A stretch of DNA of 64,000 nt from Streptomyces aquilus (GTDB lineage: Bacteria; Actinomycetota; Actinomycetes; Streptomycetales; Streptomycetaceae), in NCBI RefSeq assembly GCF_003955715.1, contig NZ_CP034463.1, positions 5,394,001-5,458,000 on the forward strand, written 5' to 3'. This document shows positions 49,412 through 56,946 of this stretch, piece by piece. The position numbers and the translations under genes were made by a program. The notes beneath the pieces are model-generated. The model worked only from the letters and a program-made list of their open reading frames with translations. It was not told where the DNA came from and did no database searches. How positions within the stretch are numbered: position 1 is the stretch's first letter; every line of letters starts with the position of its first letter.

Positions 49412-49945
49412 GTGGCAGAGCAGCTCTACGCCACCATCAGGACCAACCAAGGCGACATCGAAGTCCGGCTGCTGCCGAACCACGCCCCCAAGACAGTCCG
49501 GAACTTCGTCGAGCTCGCCCAGGGCGAGCGTGAGTGGACCCACCCCGCCACCGGCGAGAAATCCACCGACAAGCTCTACGACGGCACGGTCTTCCACCGC
49601 GTGATCAGCGGATTCATGATCCAGGGCGGCGACCCCCTGGGCAACGGCACCGGCGGCCCCGGCTACCAGTTCGAGGACGAATTCCACCCCGACCTCCGCT
49701 TCGACCGGCCCTACCTCCTGGCCATGGCCAACGCCGGCCCCGCCACCAACGGCTCGCAGTTCTTCATCACCCTCGGCCCCACGACGTGGCTGAACCGCAA
49801 GCACACCATCTTCGGCGAAGTCACCGACGCCGGCAGCCAGAAGGTCGTCGACACCATCGCCGCCACCCCCACCAACCCCAACACCAACCGCCCCCTCAAC
49901 GACGTCGTCATCGAAACCGTCGCCGTCGAGACCCGCGCACACTGA
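49412..49945 (+). CDS. Cyclophilin-type peptidyl-prolyl cis-trans isomerase
   Basis: A 177-residue cytosolic cyclophilin. The active-site arginine lies in [15 protein letters not shown], with the downstream [31 protein letters not shown] block. No signal peptide is present. GTG at 49412 follows GGAAGG. It is the usual neighbour of the rhomboid gene near the Streptomyces origin. Confidence 0.95.
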   Translation: MAEQLYATIRTNQGDIEVRLLPNHAPKTVRNFVELAQGEREWTHPATGEKSTDKLYDGTVFHRVISGFMIQGGDPLGNGTGGPGYQFEDEFHPDLRFDRPYLLAMANAGPATNGSQFFITLGPTTWLNRKHTIFGEVTDAGSQKVVDTIAATPTNPNTNRPLNDVVIETVAVETRAH

Positions 49946-49973
49946 CACCAGCACCCGCAGGGAACAAAACGCC

Positions 49974-50002
49974 CCGCCCGTCCGTAAGGATGGACGGGGC
50001 GG
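49974..50002 (+). terminator. Terminator after the cyclophilin gene
   Basis: CCGCCCGTCC pairs with GGACGGGGCGG (one bulged G) across an 8-base loop, followed by TTTCATT. Confidence 0.7.
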
Positions 50003-50036
50003 TTTCATTGCATACGACGACGTAGGGGACGACCTC

Positions 50037-50924
50037 ATGGACCAGGCGCCAGGCAGCCCACAGCAGGAACAGGGCCTGCCCGGCTGCTACCGCCACCCCG
50101 ACCGCGAGACCGGCATCCGCTGCACCCGCTGCGAACGCCCCATCTGCCCCGAGTGCATGATCAGCGCCTCCGTCGGCTTCCAGTGCCCCCACTGCGTCCG
50201 CACCGGCTCCGGCACCGGCCACGCCCCGGACGCGGCGACACCCCGCACGCTCGCCGGAGGCACGGTCACCACCAACGCCCGCCTCATCACCACGCTCCTC
50301 GTCGCCATCAACCTCGCCGTCTTCATCGCCGTCCAGTACTCGGACTCGCTCCTCAACGACCTCGTCCTCATCGGCTCCTGGCCACCGGCCCCCTTCACCC
50401 CCACCGAAGGCGTCGCCGACGGCCAGTGGTACCGCCTGCTGACCTCGATGTTCACCCACCAGGAGCCCTGGCACATCGGCTTCAACATGCTGAGCCTCTG
50501 GTTCCTCGGCGGCCCCCTCGAAGCCGCCCTCGGCCGCGCCCGCTACCTCACGCTCTACCTGGTCTCCGGCCTCTGCGGCAGCGTCCTGGCCTACCTTCTG
50601 GCCTCCCCGACCACCGCCACCCTCGGCGCCTCCGGCGCGATCTTCGGCCTCTTCGGCGCCACCGGCGTCCTCATGCGCCACCGCAACTACGACCTGCGGC
50701 CGATCATCGCCCTGCTGGTGATCAACCTGATCTTCACCTTCAACCCGAGCTTCAACATCTCCTGGCAGGCCCACATCGGCGGCCTCGTCGGCGGCCTCGT
50801 CATCGGCTACGCCATGATCCACGCCCCGCGCGAGCGCCGCGCCCTCGTCCAGTACGGGACCTGCGCGGTCGTCCTCGTCGTGATCGTCGCCCTGACTCTG
50901 CTGCGCACGGCCCAGCTCACCTGA
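50037..50924 (+). CDS. Rhomboid-family intramembrane serine protease
   Basis: A 295-residue protein. The N-terminal zinc-ribbon/B-box-like module has paired cysteines (CYRHPDRETGIRCTRC, CPECM, CPHC). Six TM segments include the rhomboid signatures EPWHIGFNMLSLWFLGGPLE, the nucleophile serine in LGASGAIFGLFGA and the partner histidine in SWQAHIGGLVGG. It cleaves membrane proteins within the bilayer; substrates are unknown. ATG at 50037 follows AGGGGA. Confidence 0.93.
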   Translation: MDQAPGSPQQEQGLPGCYRHPDRETGIRCTRCERPICPECMISASVGFQCPHCVRTGSGTGHAPDAATPRTLAGGTVTTNARLITTLLVAINLAVFIAVQYSDSLLNDLVLIGSWPPAPFTPTEGVADGQWYRLLTSMFTHQEPWHIGFNMLSLWFLGGPLEAALGRARYLTLYLVSGLCGSVLAYLLASPTTATLGASGAIFGLFGATGVLMRHRNYDLRPIIALLVINLIFTFNPSFNISWQAHIGGLVGGLVIGYAMIHAPRERRALVQYGTCAVVLVVIVALTLLRTAQLT

Positions 50925-50939
50925 GCTCGAAAAGCCCCG

Positions 50940-51174
50940 TTGTCCACAGCGGGTTGCGAATCTTGTGCATAGTGTGCGCGAACAACTGTGCCCCCTGTCG
51001 CTGACCCGTGTTTCCGCAGGTCAGGCAGGGGGCGAACAGATTTGCGGGAGCCGGTGTGGCAGTCGTACCGGCGTCAATCCAGTCGTACCGGCGTCAACCC
51101 TCTGTGAGTTATCCACAGATCGTCGTTCTATTGTCCCCAGGCAGCCTGTGGATACTTCTTCGATCTGTGGATAA
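50940..51174. other. DnaA-box cluster upstream of crgA
   Basis: Five DnaA-box-like 9-mers lie in this spacer: TTGTCCACA 50940-50948 and TTATCCACA 51109-51117 (both perfect), TTGTCCCCA 51131-51139, and on the minus strand GTATCCACA 51147-51155 and TTATCCACA 51166-51174 (perfect). The gap 50925-51198 holds no gene. Three perfect boxes is more than I found in oriC itself. Confidence 0.75.
51061..51100. repeat. 20-bp tandem duplication
   Basis: AGTCGTACCGGCGTCAATCC is followed directly by AGTCGTACCGGCGTCAACCC (one mismatch), beside the DnaA boxes. Confidence 0.85.
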
Positions 51175-51198
51175 CTCAGCGAACAGCTCGGGGCAGAG

Positions 51199-51453
51199 CT
51201 ACTTCCACTGGGTGGAAACGCCGAATCCGGCGGCGATGAAGCCGAAGCCCACCACGATGTTCCAGTTGTCCAACGCGTCGATGGGCAGCGAGCCGTCCGT
51301 CACATAGAAGACGACGATCCAGGCCAGCCCGATGACGAACAGGGCCAGCATCACGGGCGCGACCCAGGCGCGGCTGTTCAGCTTGATGCTGGTCGCCTGC
51401 TTCGCCGGCGGCGGCGTGTAATCGGCCTTCTTGCGGATACGTGACTTCGGCAC
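51199..51453 (-). CDS. crgA: Cell division protein CrgA
   Basis: An 84-residue two-TM actinobacterial protein that coordinates septation and influences FtsZ in Streptomyces. It has a basic N-terminus ([15 protein letters not shown]), TM1 [20 protein letters not shown], a short loop [13 protein letters not shown] and TM2 [18 protein letters not shown] at 51453 follows AGGAGA. The DnaA-box cluster lies just downstream of its stop, and the divergent DUF881 gene lies on the other side. Confidence 0.95.
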   Translation of the reverse strand: MPKSRIRKKADYTPPPAKQATSIKLNSRAWVAPVMLALFVIGLAWIVVFYVTDGSLPIDALDNWNIVVGFGFIAAGFGVSTQWK

Positions 51454-51594
51454 GAGGGTCTCTCCTGTCGATGCGCTGCGTGGCCGCGCAGGTAGCTGGG
51501 TCGGGCTCGGGGCAGCGTACAAGGGGACACTGAGTGCTCCCCCGGGCGTCCGTTAGCGTAGTGCTTCCGCGGCGCCGAAGGAGATAAGGGTACG

Positions 51595-52374
51595 TTGAGC
51601 AATTCTGCCAACCCCCAGGGGATGGGATCCACCCCTGCCCGCGGCCGACGTTTCCGGCCCGTGCGGCTGCTCACGGTGGCCGTCTTCGCACTCGCGGGGC
51701 TCATCTTCTTCACCAGTTTCAACACGGCCAAGGGCACCAACATCCGCACGGATGCCTCGCTGCTGAAGCTTTCCGACCTGATCCTGGAGCGCAGCCACAA
51801 GAACGGTCAGCTCGACGAGTCCAACGGCGCCCTGCGCGACGACGTCGAGGCGCTGGCCGAGCGGGACGACGGTTCGACCAAGGCCGAGGACGAGAAGCTG
51901 GCGGGGCTGGAGAAGAAGGCGGGCACCCAGCAGCTGAAGGGCGAGGCGATCAGCGTCACGCTCAACGACGCCCCGCCGGACGCGACGGCCAAGCTCCCCG
52001 GCTATCCCGAGCCGCAGCCCGACTACCTCGTCATCCACCAGCAGGACCTCCAGGCCGTGGTCAACGCGCTGTGGCAGGGCGGCGCGCAGGGCATCAAGGT
52101 CATGGACCAGCGGCTGATCTCCACCAGCGCCGTGCGCTGTGTGGGCAACACGCTGATCCTCCAGGGCCGGGTCTACTCGCCGCCGTACAAGATCACGGCG
52201 GTCGGGGACCCGGACAGGCTGAAGCAGTCGCTGGCCGCCAGCAAGGCGATCCAGAACTACATGGTCTACGTCAACGTCTACGGCCTCGGATGGAAAGTCG
52301 AGGACGACGGAGCGGTGACTCTGCCCGGCTACTCGGGCACAGTGGATCTGCAGTACGCCAAGCCTGTGGAGTAG
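51595..52374 (+). CDS. DUF881 membrane-anchored protein
   Basis: A 259-residue protein. After a short basic N-terminus comes one TM (LLTVAVFALAGLIFFTSFN), then a coiled-coil-like Lys/Glu/Leu segment and the DUF881 domain (PDYLVIHQQDLQAVVNALWQGGAQGIKVMDQRL, VRCVGNTLILQGRVYSPPYKI). The domain faces outward; function is unknown, with a link to division suggested by its constant position beside crgA. TTG at 51595 with AAGG upstream is the best start; ATG at 51619 is an alternative. Confidence 0.85.
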   Translation: MSNSANPQGMGSTPARGRRFRPVRLLTVAVFALAGLIFFTSFNTAKGTNIRTDASLLKLSDLILERSHKNGQLDESNGALRDDVEALAERDDGSTKAEDEKLAGLEKKAGTQQLKGEAISVTLNDAPPDATAKLPGYPEPQPDYLVIHQQDLQAVVNALWQGGAQGIKVMDQRLISTSAVRCVGNTLILQGRVYSPPYKITAVGDPDRLKQSLAASKAIQNYMVYVNVYGLGWKVEDDGAVTLPGYSGTVDLQYAKPVE

Positions 52375-52393
52375 GTCTCTCCGGGAGCCGCCG

Positions 52394-53095
52394 GTGCGAG
52401 TACGTCTCGTCGTCAGGACCCTCAGCGAACTCTGCATCACCGTCGGCGCCGTCATAGTCCTGTTCGTCGTGTACGTGCTCTTCTGGACCGGCGTGAAGGC
52501 CGACAACGTCATGGGTGAGCAGATCGACCAGCTCCAGGAGCAGTGGTCGAGGGGGAAGGTGGAGCAGCCGAAGGCCACCGGGGGCGCCGAGGCTTCCGCG
52601 AGCCCGTCCGCTCCGGCGCCGTACAAGAAGGACAAGCCCTTCGCGATCATGTACATCCCGCGTCTTGGTTTCACGTGGAACAAGCCGGTGCTGGAGGGGA
52701 CGGCGGTCGGCACCCTGAAAAAGGGCCTGGGCCACTACGCGCGGACCGCGCAGCTGGGCCAGGAGGGCAACTTCTCGGTGGCGGGGCACCGGCGGACGTA
52801 CGGCGACCCGTTCAAGGACTTCCCGAAGCTGCGGCGCGGGGACGCGGTGGTGCTGACGGACGGGGCGACCTGGTTCACGTATCGGATCGACAAAGGGCCC
52901 TACAAAACCGTACCCACGGACGTTGAGGTGATCGATCCTGTGCCACGTAACTCCGGGTATACGCGGTCGGGGCGCTATCTCACCCTGACCACGTGCGATC
53001 CGGAGTGGGGTCACAGCGACCGGTTGATCGTGTGGGCGCATCTGGACTCCACACAGCCTGTGGAGGCAGGGAAACCGGAGGCGCTGCGCCGTTAG
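52394..53095 (+). CDS. Class E sortase 1 of 3
   Basis: A 233-residue membrane-anchored transpeptidase. One N-terminal TM (LCITVGAVIVLFVVYVLFW) precedes the sortase beta-barrel with catalytic His in VAGHRRTYGDPF, Cys in LTLTTCDPEW and Arg in SDRLIVWA. Class E sortases attach LAXTG proteins, such as chaplins, to the peptidoglycan. GTG at 52394. A parS-like sequence lies within the codons for GFTWN. Confidence 0.92.
   Translation: MRVRLVVRTLSELCITVGAVIVLFVVYVLFWTGVKADNVMGEQIDQLQEQWSRGKVEQPKATGGAEASASPSAPAPYKKDKPFAIMYIPRLGFTWNKPVLEGTAVGTLKKGLGHYARTAQLGQEGNFSVAGHRRTYGDPFKDFPKLRRGDAVVLTDGATWFTYRIDKGPYKTVPTDVEVIDPVPRNSGYTRSGRYLTLTTCDPEWGHSDRLIVWAHLDSTQPVEAGKPEALRR
52668..52681. other. parS-like sequence in sortase 1 (one mismatch)
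   Basis: GTTTCACGTGGAAC differs from the ParB consensus at one base. It is a weak candidate site, about 41 kb right of oriC. Confidence 0.45.
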
Positions 53096-53148
53096 TCTGG
53101 TGGCTGTACGGCGTGAGTCTGGTGCCGTGGTGCGACGGAAGGGACGGC

Positions 53149-53310
53149 ATGTACGGCTGGATCTGGCGGCATCTGCCGGGGAACGCGTGGGTGAAGGCGC
53201 TGCTCTCACTCGTGCTGGCGCTTGCTGTGGTCTACGTCCTCTTCCAGTACGTCTTCCCGTGGGCCGAACCGCTGCTGCCCTTCAACGATGTGACGGTGGA
53301 CAACCAGTGA
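53149..53310 (+). CDS. 53-residue single-pass membrane protein
   Basis: Small protein MYGWIWRHLPGNAWVKALLS followed by a TM helix (LVLALAVVYVLFQYVFPW) and a short outer tail ending VTVDNQ. ATG at 53149 follows GGAAGGGA. Its stop overlaps the next start (GTGA). I know of similar Streptomyces small proteins at this position but no function. Confidence 0.8.
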   Translation: MYGWIWRHLPGNAWVKALLSLVLALAVVYVLFQYVFPWAEPLLPFNDVTVDNQ

Positions 53311-53945
53311 GTGCGCGGATTCTCGTCGTGGACAACTACGACAGCTTCGTCTTCAACCTGGTGCAGTACCTGTACCAGCTGGGCGCCGAGTGCGAGGTGC
53401 TGCGCAACGACGAGGTGTCGACGGCGCATGCCCAGGACGGCTTCGACGGCGTCCTGCTGTCGCCGGGGCCGGGGACGCCGGAGGAGGCGGGCGTCTGCAT
53501 CGAGATGGTCCGCCACTGCGCGGCGACCGGGGTGCCGGTCTTCGGTGTCTGCCTCGGCATGCAGTCGATGCAGGTGGCGTACGGCGGGGTCGTGGACCGC
53601 GCGCCGGAGCTGCTGCACGGCAAGACGTCGTTGGTGGAGCACGAGGGCAAGGGTGTGTTCGCGGGCCTGCCGAGCCCGTTCACGGCGACGCGCTACCACT
53701 CGTTGGCGGCGGAGCCAGGGACAGTCCCTGCCGAGTTGGAGGTGACTGCCCGGACGCGCGACGGCATCATCATGGGGCTGCGGCACCGTGAACTGCCCGT
53801 CGAGGGTGTCCAGTTCCACCCCGAGTCGGTGCTCACCGAGCACGGTCACCGGATGCTGGCCAACTGGCTGGTGGAGTGCGGCGACCAGGGTGCGGTGGCA
53901 CGATCTGCGGGGCTGGCCCCGGTGGTGGGCAGGGCCACGGCGTGA
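53307..53945 (+). CDS. pabA: Glutamine amidotransferase, TrpG/PabA type
   Basis: A 212-residue class I amidotransferase supplying ammonia to anthranilate or aminodeoxychorismate synthase. Cys82 lies in GVCLGMQS, with His171 and Glu173 in QFHPES; the N-terminus ILVVDNYDSFVFN is canonical. No synthase partner lies beside it, as it sits between two sortase genes, which is the normal Streptomyces arrangement. It is distinct from the fused PabAB at 33.2 kb. GTG at 53307. The choice between pabA and trpG is uncertain. Confidence 0.88.
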   Translation: MSARILVVDNYDSFVFNLVQYLYQLGAECEVLRNDEVSTAHAQDGFDGVLLSPGPGTPEEAGVCIEMVRHCAATGVPVFGVCLGMQSMQVAYGGVVDRAPELLHGKTSLVEHEGKGVFAGLPSPFTATRYHSLAAEPGTVPAELEVTARTRDGIIMGLRHRELPVEGVQFHPESVLTEHGHRMLANWLVECGDQGAVARSAGLAPVVGRATA

Positions 53946-54985
53946 CCGCACTGCGCCCCGAGCGCGAGTCGGAGGCCTCGTACGGGGAGCAGCAGCCGTA
54001 CGAGCCCTACGAGCCTTATGTGCCGCCTCTGGATGACGAGACGGTGGCGCTCAGGCTCTCCGACCTGTCGGAGCGAATAGGTGGGGCTACGTCTGGGGCT
54101 ACGTCGCCCTCTGGCGCCTCGTCCGTCACAGGAGCCACTGGGAGTCCCACAGGTGGCCGTGCGGCCCGCAGGAAGGCCGCCAAGCGGCGTGGTGGGCGTC
54201 ATGGGGCGGGAGCGAGCCCCTCCACGGAGTCGGCGGAGGCTGCGGATTCCCCGGATGAGTCCTCTGCTCCCCTCTCCCGTGTCGAGGCCCGTCGGCGGGC
54301 GAAGGCCCGTAAGCCCAGCCCAGGGGTGCTCGTCAGCCGGGCGATCGGTGAGGTGTTCATCACCACCGGTGTGCTGATGCTGCTGTTCGTCACGTACCAG
54401 TTGTGGTGGACGAACGTGCGGGCGCATGCGCAGGCCGGCAAGGAGGCGAGCAACCTCCAGGAGGAGTGGGAGAGCGGGAAGCGGGCGCCGGGTGAGTTCG
54501 CGCCCGGGCAGGGTTTCGCCCTGCTCCACATTCCCAAGCTGGACGTGGTCGTGCCGATAGCCGAGGGCGTCAGCAACAAGAAGGTGCTCGACCGGGGCAT
54601 GGTGGGCCACTACTCGGAGGGCCCGCTGAAGACGGCGATGCCGGGCGCGAAGACCGGCAACTTCGGGCTGGCGGGCCACCGCAACACGCACGGCGAGCCG
54701 TTCCGGTACATCAACCGCCTGTCCAAGGGCGACGAGATAGTCGTAGAGACGCAGGACGACTATTACGTGTACAAGATGACGTCGTCGCTCCCGGTGACGT
54801 CGCCGAGCAACACGAGCGTGCTGAACCCGGTGCCGCCGCAGTCCGGGTTCAAGGAGCCGGGCCGCTACATCACGCTCACCACCTGCACGCCGGAGTTCAC
54901 CAGCAAGTACCGGTTGATCGTCTGGGGCAAGATGGTCGAGGAACGGCCGCGCAGCAAGGGCAAGCCGGATGCGCTCGTCAATTAA
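53942..54985 (+). CDS. Class E sortase 2 of 3
   Basis: A 347-residue sortase with a long cytoplasmic N-terminal extension (~135 residues, acidic then Ala/Arg-rich, with EPYEPY and ATSGATS repeats), one TM (VFITTGVLMLLFVTYQLWW), and the catalytic domain with His in LAGHRNTHGEPF, Cys in LTTCTPEF and Arg in KYRLIVWG. GTG at 53942 overlaps the amidotransferase stop, so it is translationally coupled to it. Confidence 0.92.
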   Translation: MTALRPERESEASYGEQQPYEPYEPYVPPLDDETVALRLSDLSERIGGATSGATSPSGASSVTGATGSPTGGRAARRKAAKRRGGRHGAGASPSTESAEAADSPDESSAPLSRVEARRRAKARKPSPGVLVSRAIGEVFITTGVLMLLFVTYQLWWTNVRAHAQAGKEASNLQEEWESGKRAPGEFAPGQGFALLHIPKLDVVVPIAEGVSNKKVLDRGMVGHYSEGPLKTAMPGAKTGNFGLAGHRNTHGEPFRYINRLSKGDEIVVETQDDYYVYKMTSSLPVTSPSNTSVLNPVPPQSGFKEPGRYITLTTCTPEFTSKYRLIVWGKMVEERPRSKGKPDALVN

Positions 54986-54999
54986 GGGCAGATGACCAA

Positions 55000-55737
55000 G
55001 TGGCAGCCACCACCGACCACCAAGAGCACACCGACATGCCTTCCGCTCCGCGCCGCCGCCGCGGCATGGGCCCGATCGCGACGGCGGTCAGTGTCTTCGG
55101 TGAACTCCTCATCACGGCGGGCCTGATTCTGGGCCTGTTCGTCGTCTACTCCTTGTGGTGGACGAACGTCATCGCCGACCGCGCGGCGGACAAGCAGGCC
55201 GACAAGGTCCGTGACAACTGGGCCCAGGACACGGGCCCTGGTGCACTGGACACCGGTGCGGGCATCGGCTTCCTGCACGTGCCCGCGATGAGGAACGGCG
55301 AGGTCCTGGTCGAGAAGGGCACGTCGACGAAGATCCTGAACGACGGTGTGGCCGGCTACTACACGGACCCGGTGAAGGCGACGCTGCCGATGTCCGACAA
55401 GGACGGCAACTTCTCCCTGGCCGCCCACCGGGACGGCCACGGCGCCAAGTTCCACAACATCGACAAGATCGAGAAGGGCGACCCGATCGTCTTCGAGACG
55501 AAGGACAAGTGGTACGTCTACAAGGCGTACGCGATCCTTCCGGAGACGTCGAAGTACAACGTGAAGGTGCTGGGCGCGATCCCGAAGGAGTCGGGGAAGA
55601 AGAACGCCGGCAAGTACATCACGCTGACCACCTGCACGCCGGTGTACACGTCTCGGTATCGGTATGTGGTGTGGGGGGAGCTGGTGCGGGTGGAGAAGGT
55701 GGATGGGGAGCGGACGTTGCCTAAGGAACTTCAGTAG
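55000..55737 (+). CDS. Class E sortase 3 of 3
   Basis: A 245-residue sortase, one TM (LLITAGLILGLFVVYSLWW), catalytic His143 in LAAHRDGHG (AAH rather than the AGH of its two neighbours), Cys in LTTCTPVY and Arg in RYRYVVWG. GTG at 55000, fourteen bases after sortase 2. Three tandem class E sortases suggest divided substrate sets. Confidence 0.92.
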   Translation: MAATTDHQEHTDMPSAPRRRRGMGPIATAVSVFGELLITAGLILGLFVVYSLWWTNVIADRAADKQADKVRDNWAQDTGPGALDTGAGIGFLHVPAMRNGEVLVEKGTSTKILNDGVAGYYTDPVKATLPMSDKDGNFSLAAHRDGHGAKFHNIDKIEKGDPIVFETKDKWYVYKAYAILPETSKYNVKVLGAIPKESGKKNAGKYITLTTCTPVYTSRYRYVVWGELVRVEKVDGERTLPKELQ

Positions 55738-55741
55738 GTTT

Positions 55742-55817
55742 CGAGAGTGACATGCCGTCACTCTCGGTATGAGCGGGGCCCGAAGCCGCAACTACCCTTT
55801 GCGGCTTCGGGCCCTTT
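55742..55817. terminator. Double hairpin between convergent sortase 3 and the Mrr-like gene
   Basis: CGAGAGTGAC/GTCACTCTCG (55742-55766, 10-bp stem, 5-base loop) is followed by GGGCCCGAAGCCGCAA pairing with TTGCGGCTTCGGGCCC (about 55776-55814) and TTT. The second is a strong, probably bidirectional terminator. Confidence 0.85.
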
Positions 55818-55831
55818 GCGTCATGCCGTAT

Positions 55832-56800
55832 CTACTCCAGGACCTTCAGCGGCTCCCCGGTGCTCCATTCCTCCAGCACGCCGCGGTGTACGGCGGTGAT
55901 CCCCGTTTCGGCGGCGAGGGCGAGGGCCTCGGGGGTGAAGGGACACGTCGCGACGAAGAGGGCCACTTCCGCGCTGTACAGCACCTTCGCCGATCCGATG
56001 AACTTCTGGATGTCGGAGCTTGCGATGGTGAGGTAGGGGGCGCGCCTCTTGCACTGGACGACCATGCGTCGTCCGTCGGCCGTGAGCCCGATGAGGTCGA
56101 CGCCTCTGTCTCCGTGACCGCCCTGTACGACGACGTTGGTGCAGCCGTCCCGCACCAGCAGCTTGGCGATGTGACGCTCGAACGCGCTGCCGTTCATGGC
56201 GTCCATGGCGGCCATGACGCCGATGGCGGGTCGGTCGTCCCGTACCCCTTCGAGCCTTTTCAGTCGCTCGTGGTGCCGACGAAGCCGCCGCTCGATGCGC
56301 TGGACGCCGGTGCGCAGGGCGATGAGTTCCCTTCGGTGTTCGCCCGAGGTCTCGATCAGGGCGTTGAACATGGGGACGACGGTCTTGCCGAGGATGTGGG
56401 TGATGCGTTGGTCGATGCGGTCGTCGAGGTTGTCGGAGGCTGTGGACGGGGCGGGCGCGGAGTTATCCACAGGCTGGGTGCGGGCCAGGTACTCCATGTC
56501 GAGGAGGTACACACGCACCTGACGTGCGACTTCGCTGTCGCGGAGGAGCATGGCGACGTTGAGGACGGCTCGGCGGGAGAAGAGCGCGAGGGATGCGGTG
56601 CGCGACTGAATCCCACTGAGCTCCTTAAAGGAGCTCAGTTCTGAACCTGTCAAAACTCGGGTGGTTGCGACCATCGCCGTGGTCACATGCATCCCGTCCG
56701 GCAGCAGCGACAGCGCCTTGACTCTGTCGAGTACGTCGGTCCGTTCCAGCACGCTGTCGCGCAGGCTCTTCGATTCCAGCAGCGCGGATTCGTTGATCAT
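55832..56800 (-). CDS. Mrr-type restriction endonuclease-like protein
   Basis: A 322-residue protein. The C-terminal ~115 residues are an Mrr/PD-(D/E)xK nuclease: GSAFERHIAKLLVRDGCTNVVVQGGHGDRGVDLIG with the catalytic Asp, then VVQCKRR (QxK) and LFVATCPFTPEALALA. The N-terminal ~120 residues resemble a domain seen in Streptomyces Mrr-like proteins (DRVKALSLLPDGMHVTTAMVA and FSRRAVLNVAMLLRDSEVARQVR). By eye the segment between MVAT and TRVLTGSEL is shorter than I expect, suggesting an internal deletion. A helical linker joins the two. It may be a type IV-like defence nuclease. Confidence 0.8.
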   Translation of the reverse strand: MINESALLESKSLRDSVLERTDVLDRVKALSLLPDGMHVTTAMVATTRVLTGSELSSFKELSGIQSRTASLALFSRRAVLNVAMLLRDSEVARQVRVYLLDMEYLARTQPVDNSAPAPSTASDNLDDRIDQRITHILGKTVVPMFNALIETSGEHRRELIALRTGVQRIERRLRRHHERLKRLEGVRDDRPAIGVMAAMDAMNGSAFERHIAKLLVRDGCTNVVVQGGHGDRGVDLIGLTADGRRMVVQCKRRAPYLTIASSDIQKFIGSAKVLYSAEVALFVATCPFTPEALALAAETGITAVHRGVLEEWSTGEPLKVLE

Positions 56801-56863
56801 GGTTCGCCCTTCTGTTCGGTGTTTGGACTGATCAACGAGTTGTCGTATGTAAGGACACGAGTG

Positions 56864-56910
56864 CGACTGAGCCCCGGCCCCCTGAGATTCAGGGAGCCGG
56901 GGCTCAGTCG
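56864..56910 (-). terminator. Terminator hairpin after pknB
   Basis: CGACTGAGCCCCGGC (56864-56878) pairs perfectly with GCCGGGGCTCAGTCG (56896-56910), and inner CCTGA/TCAGG extends the stem. It lies just beyond the pknB stop on the leftward strand. Confidence 0.85.
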
Positions 56911-56946
56911 TTGCCGTATGTCGGCGTCAGTCCTTCGTCGGGACGC

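Noticed and set aside
52668..52681. Confident parS call within sortase 1
   Set aside because: The one mismatch breaks the palindrome and the sequence is constrained by coding; kept only as a low-confidence feature.
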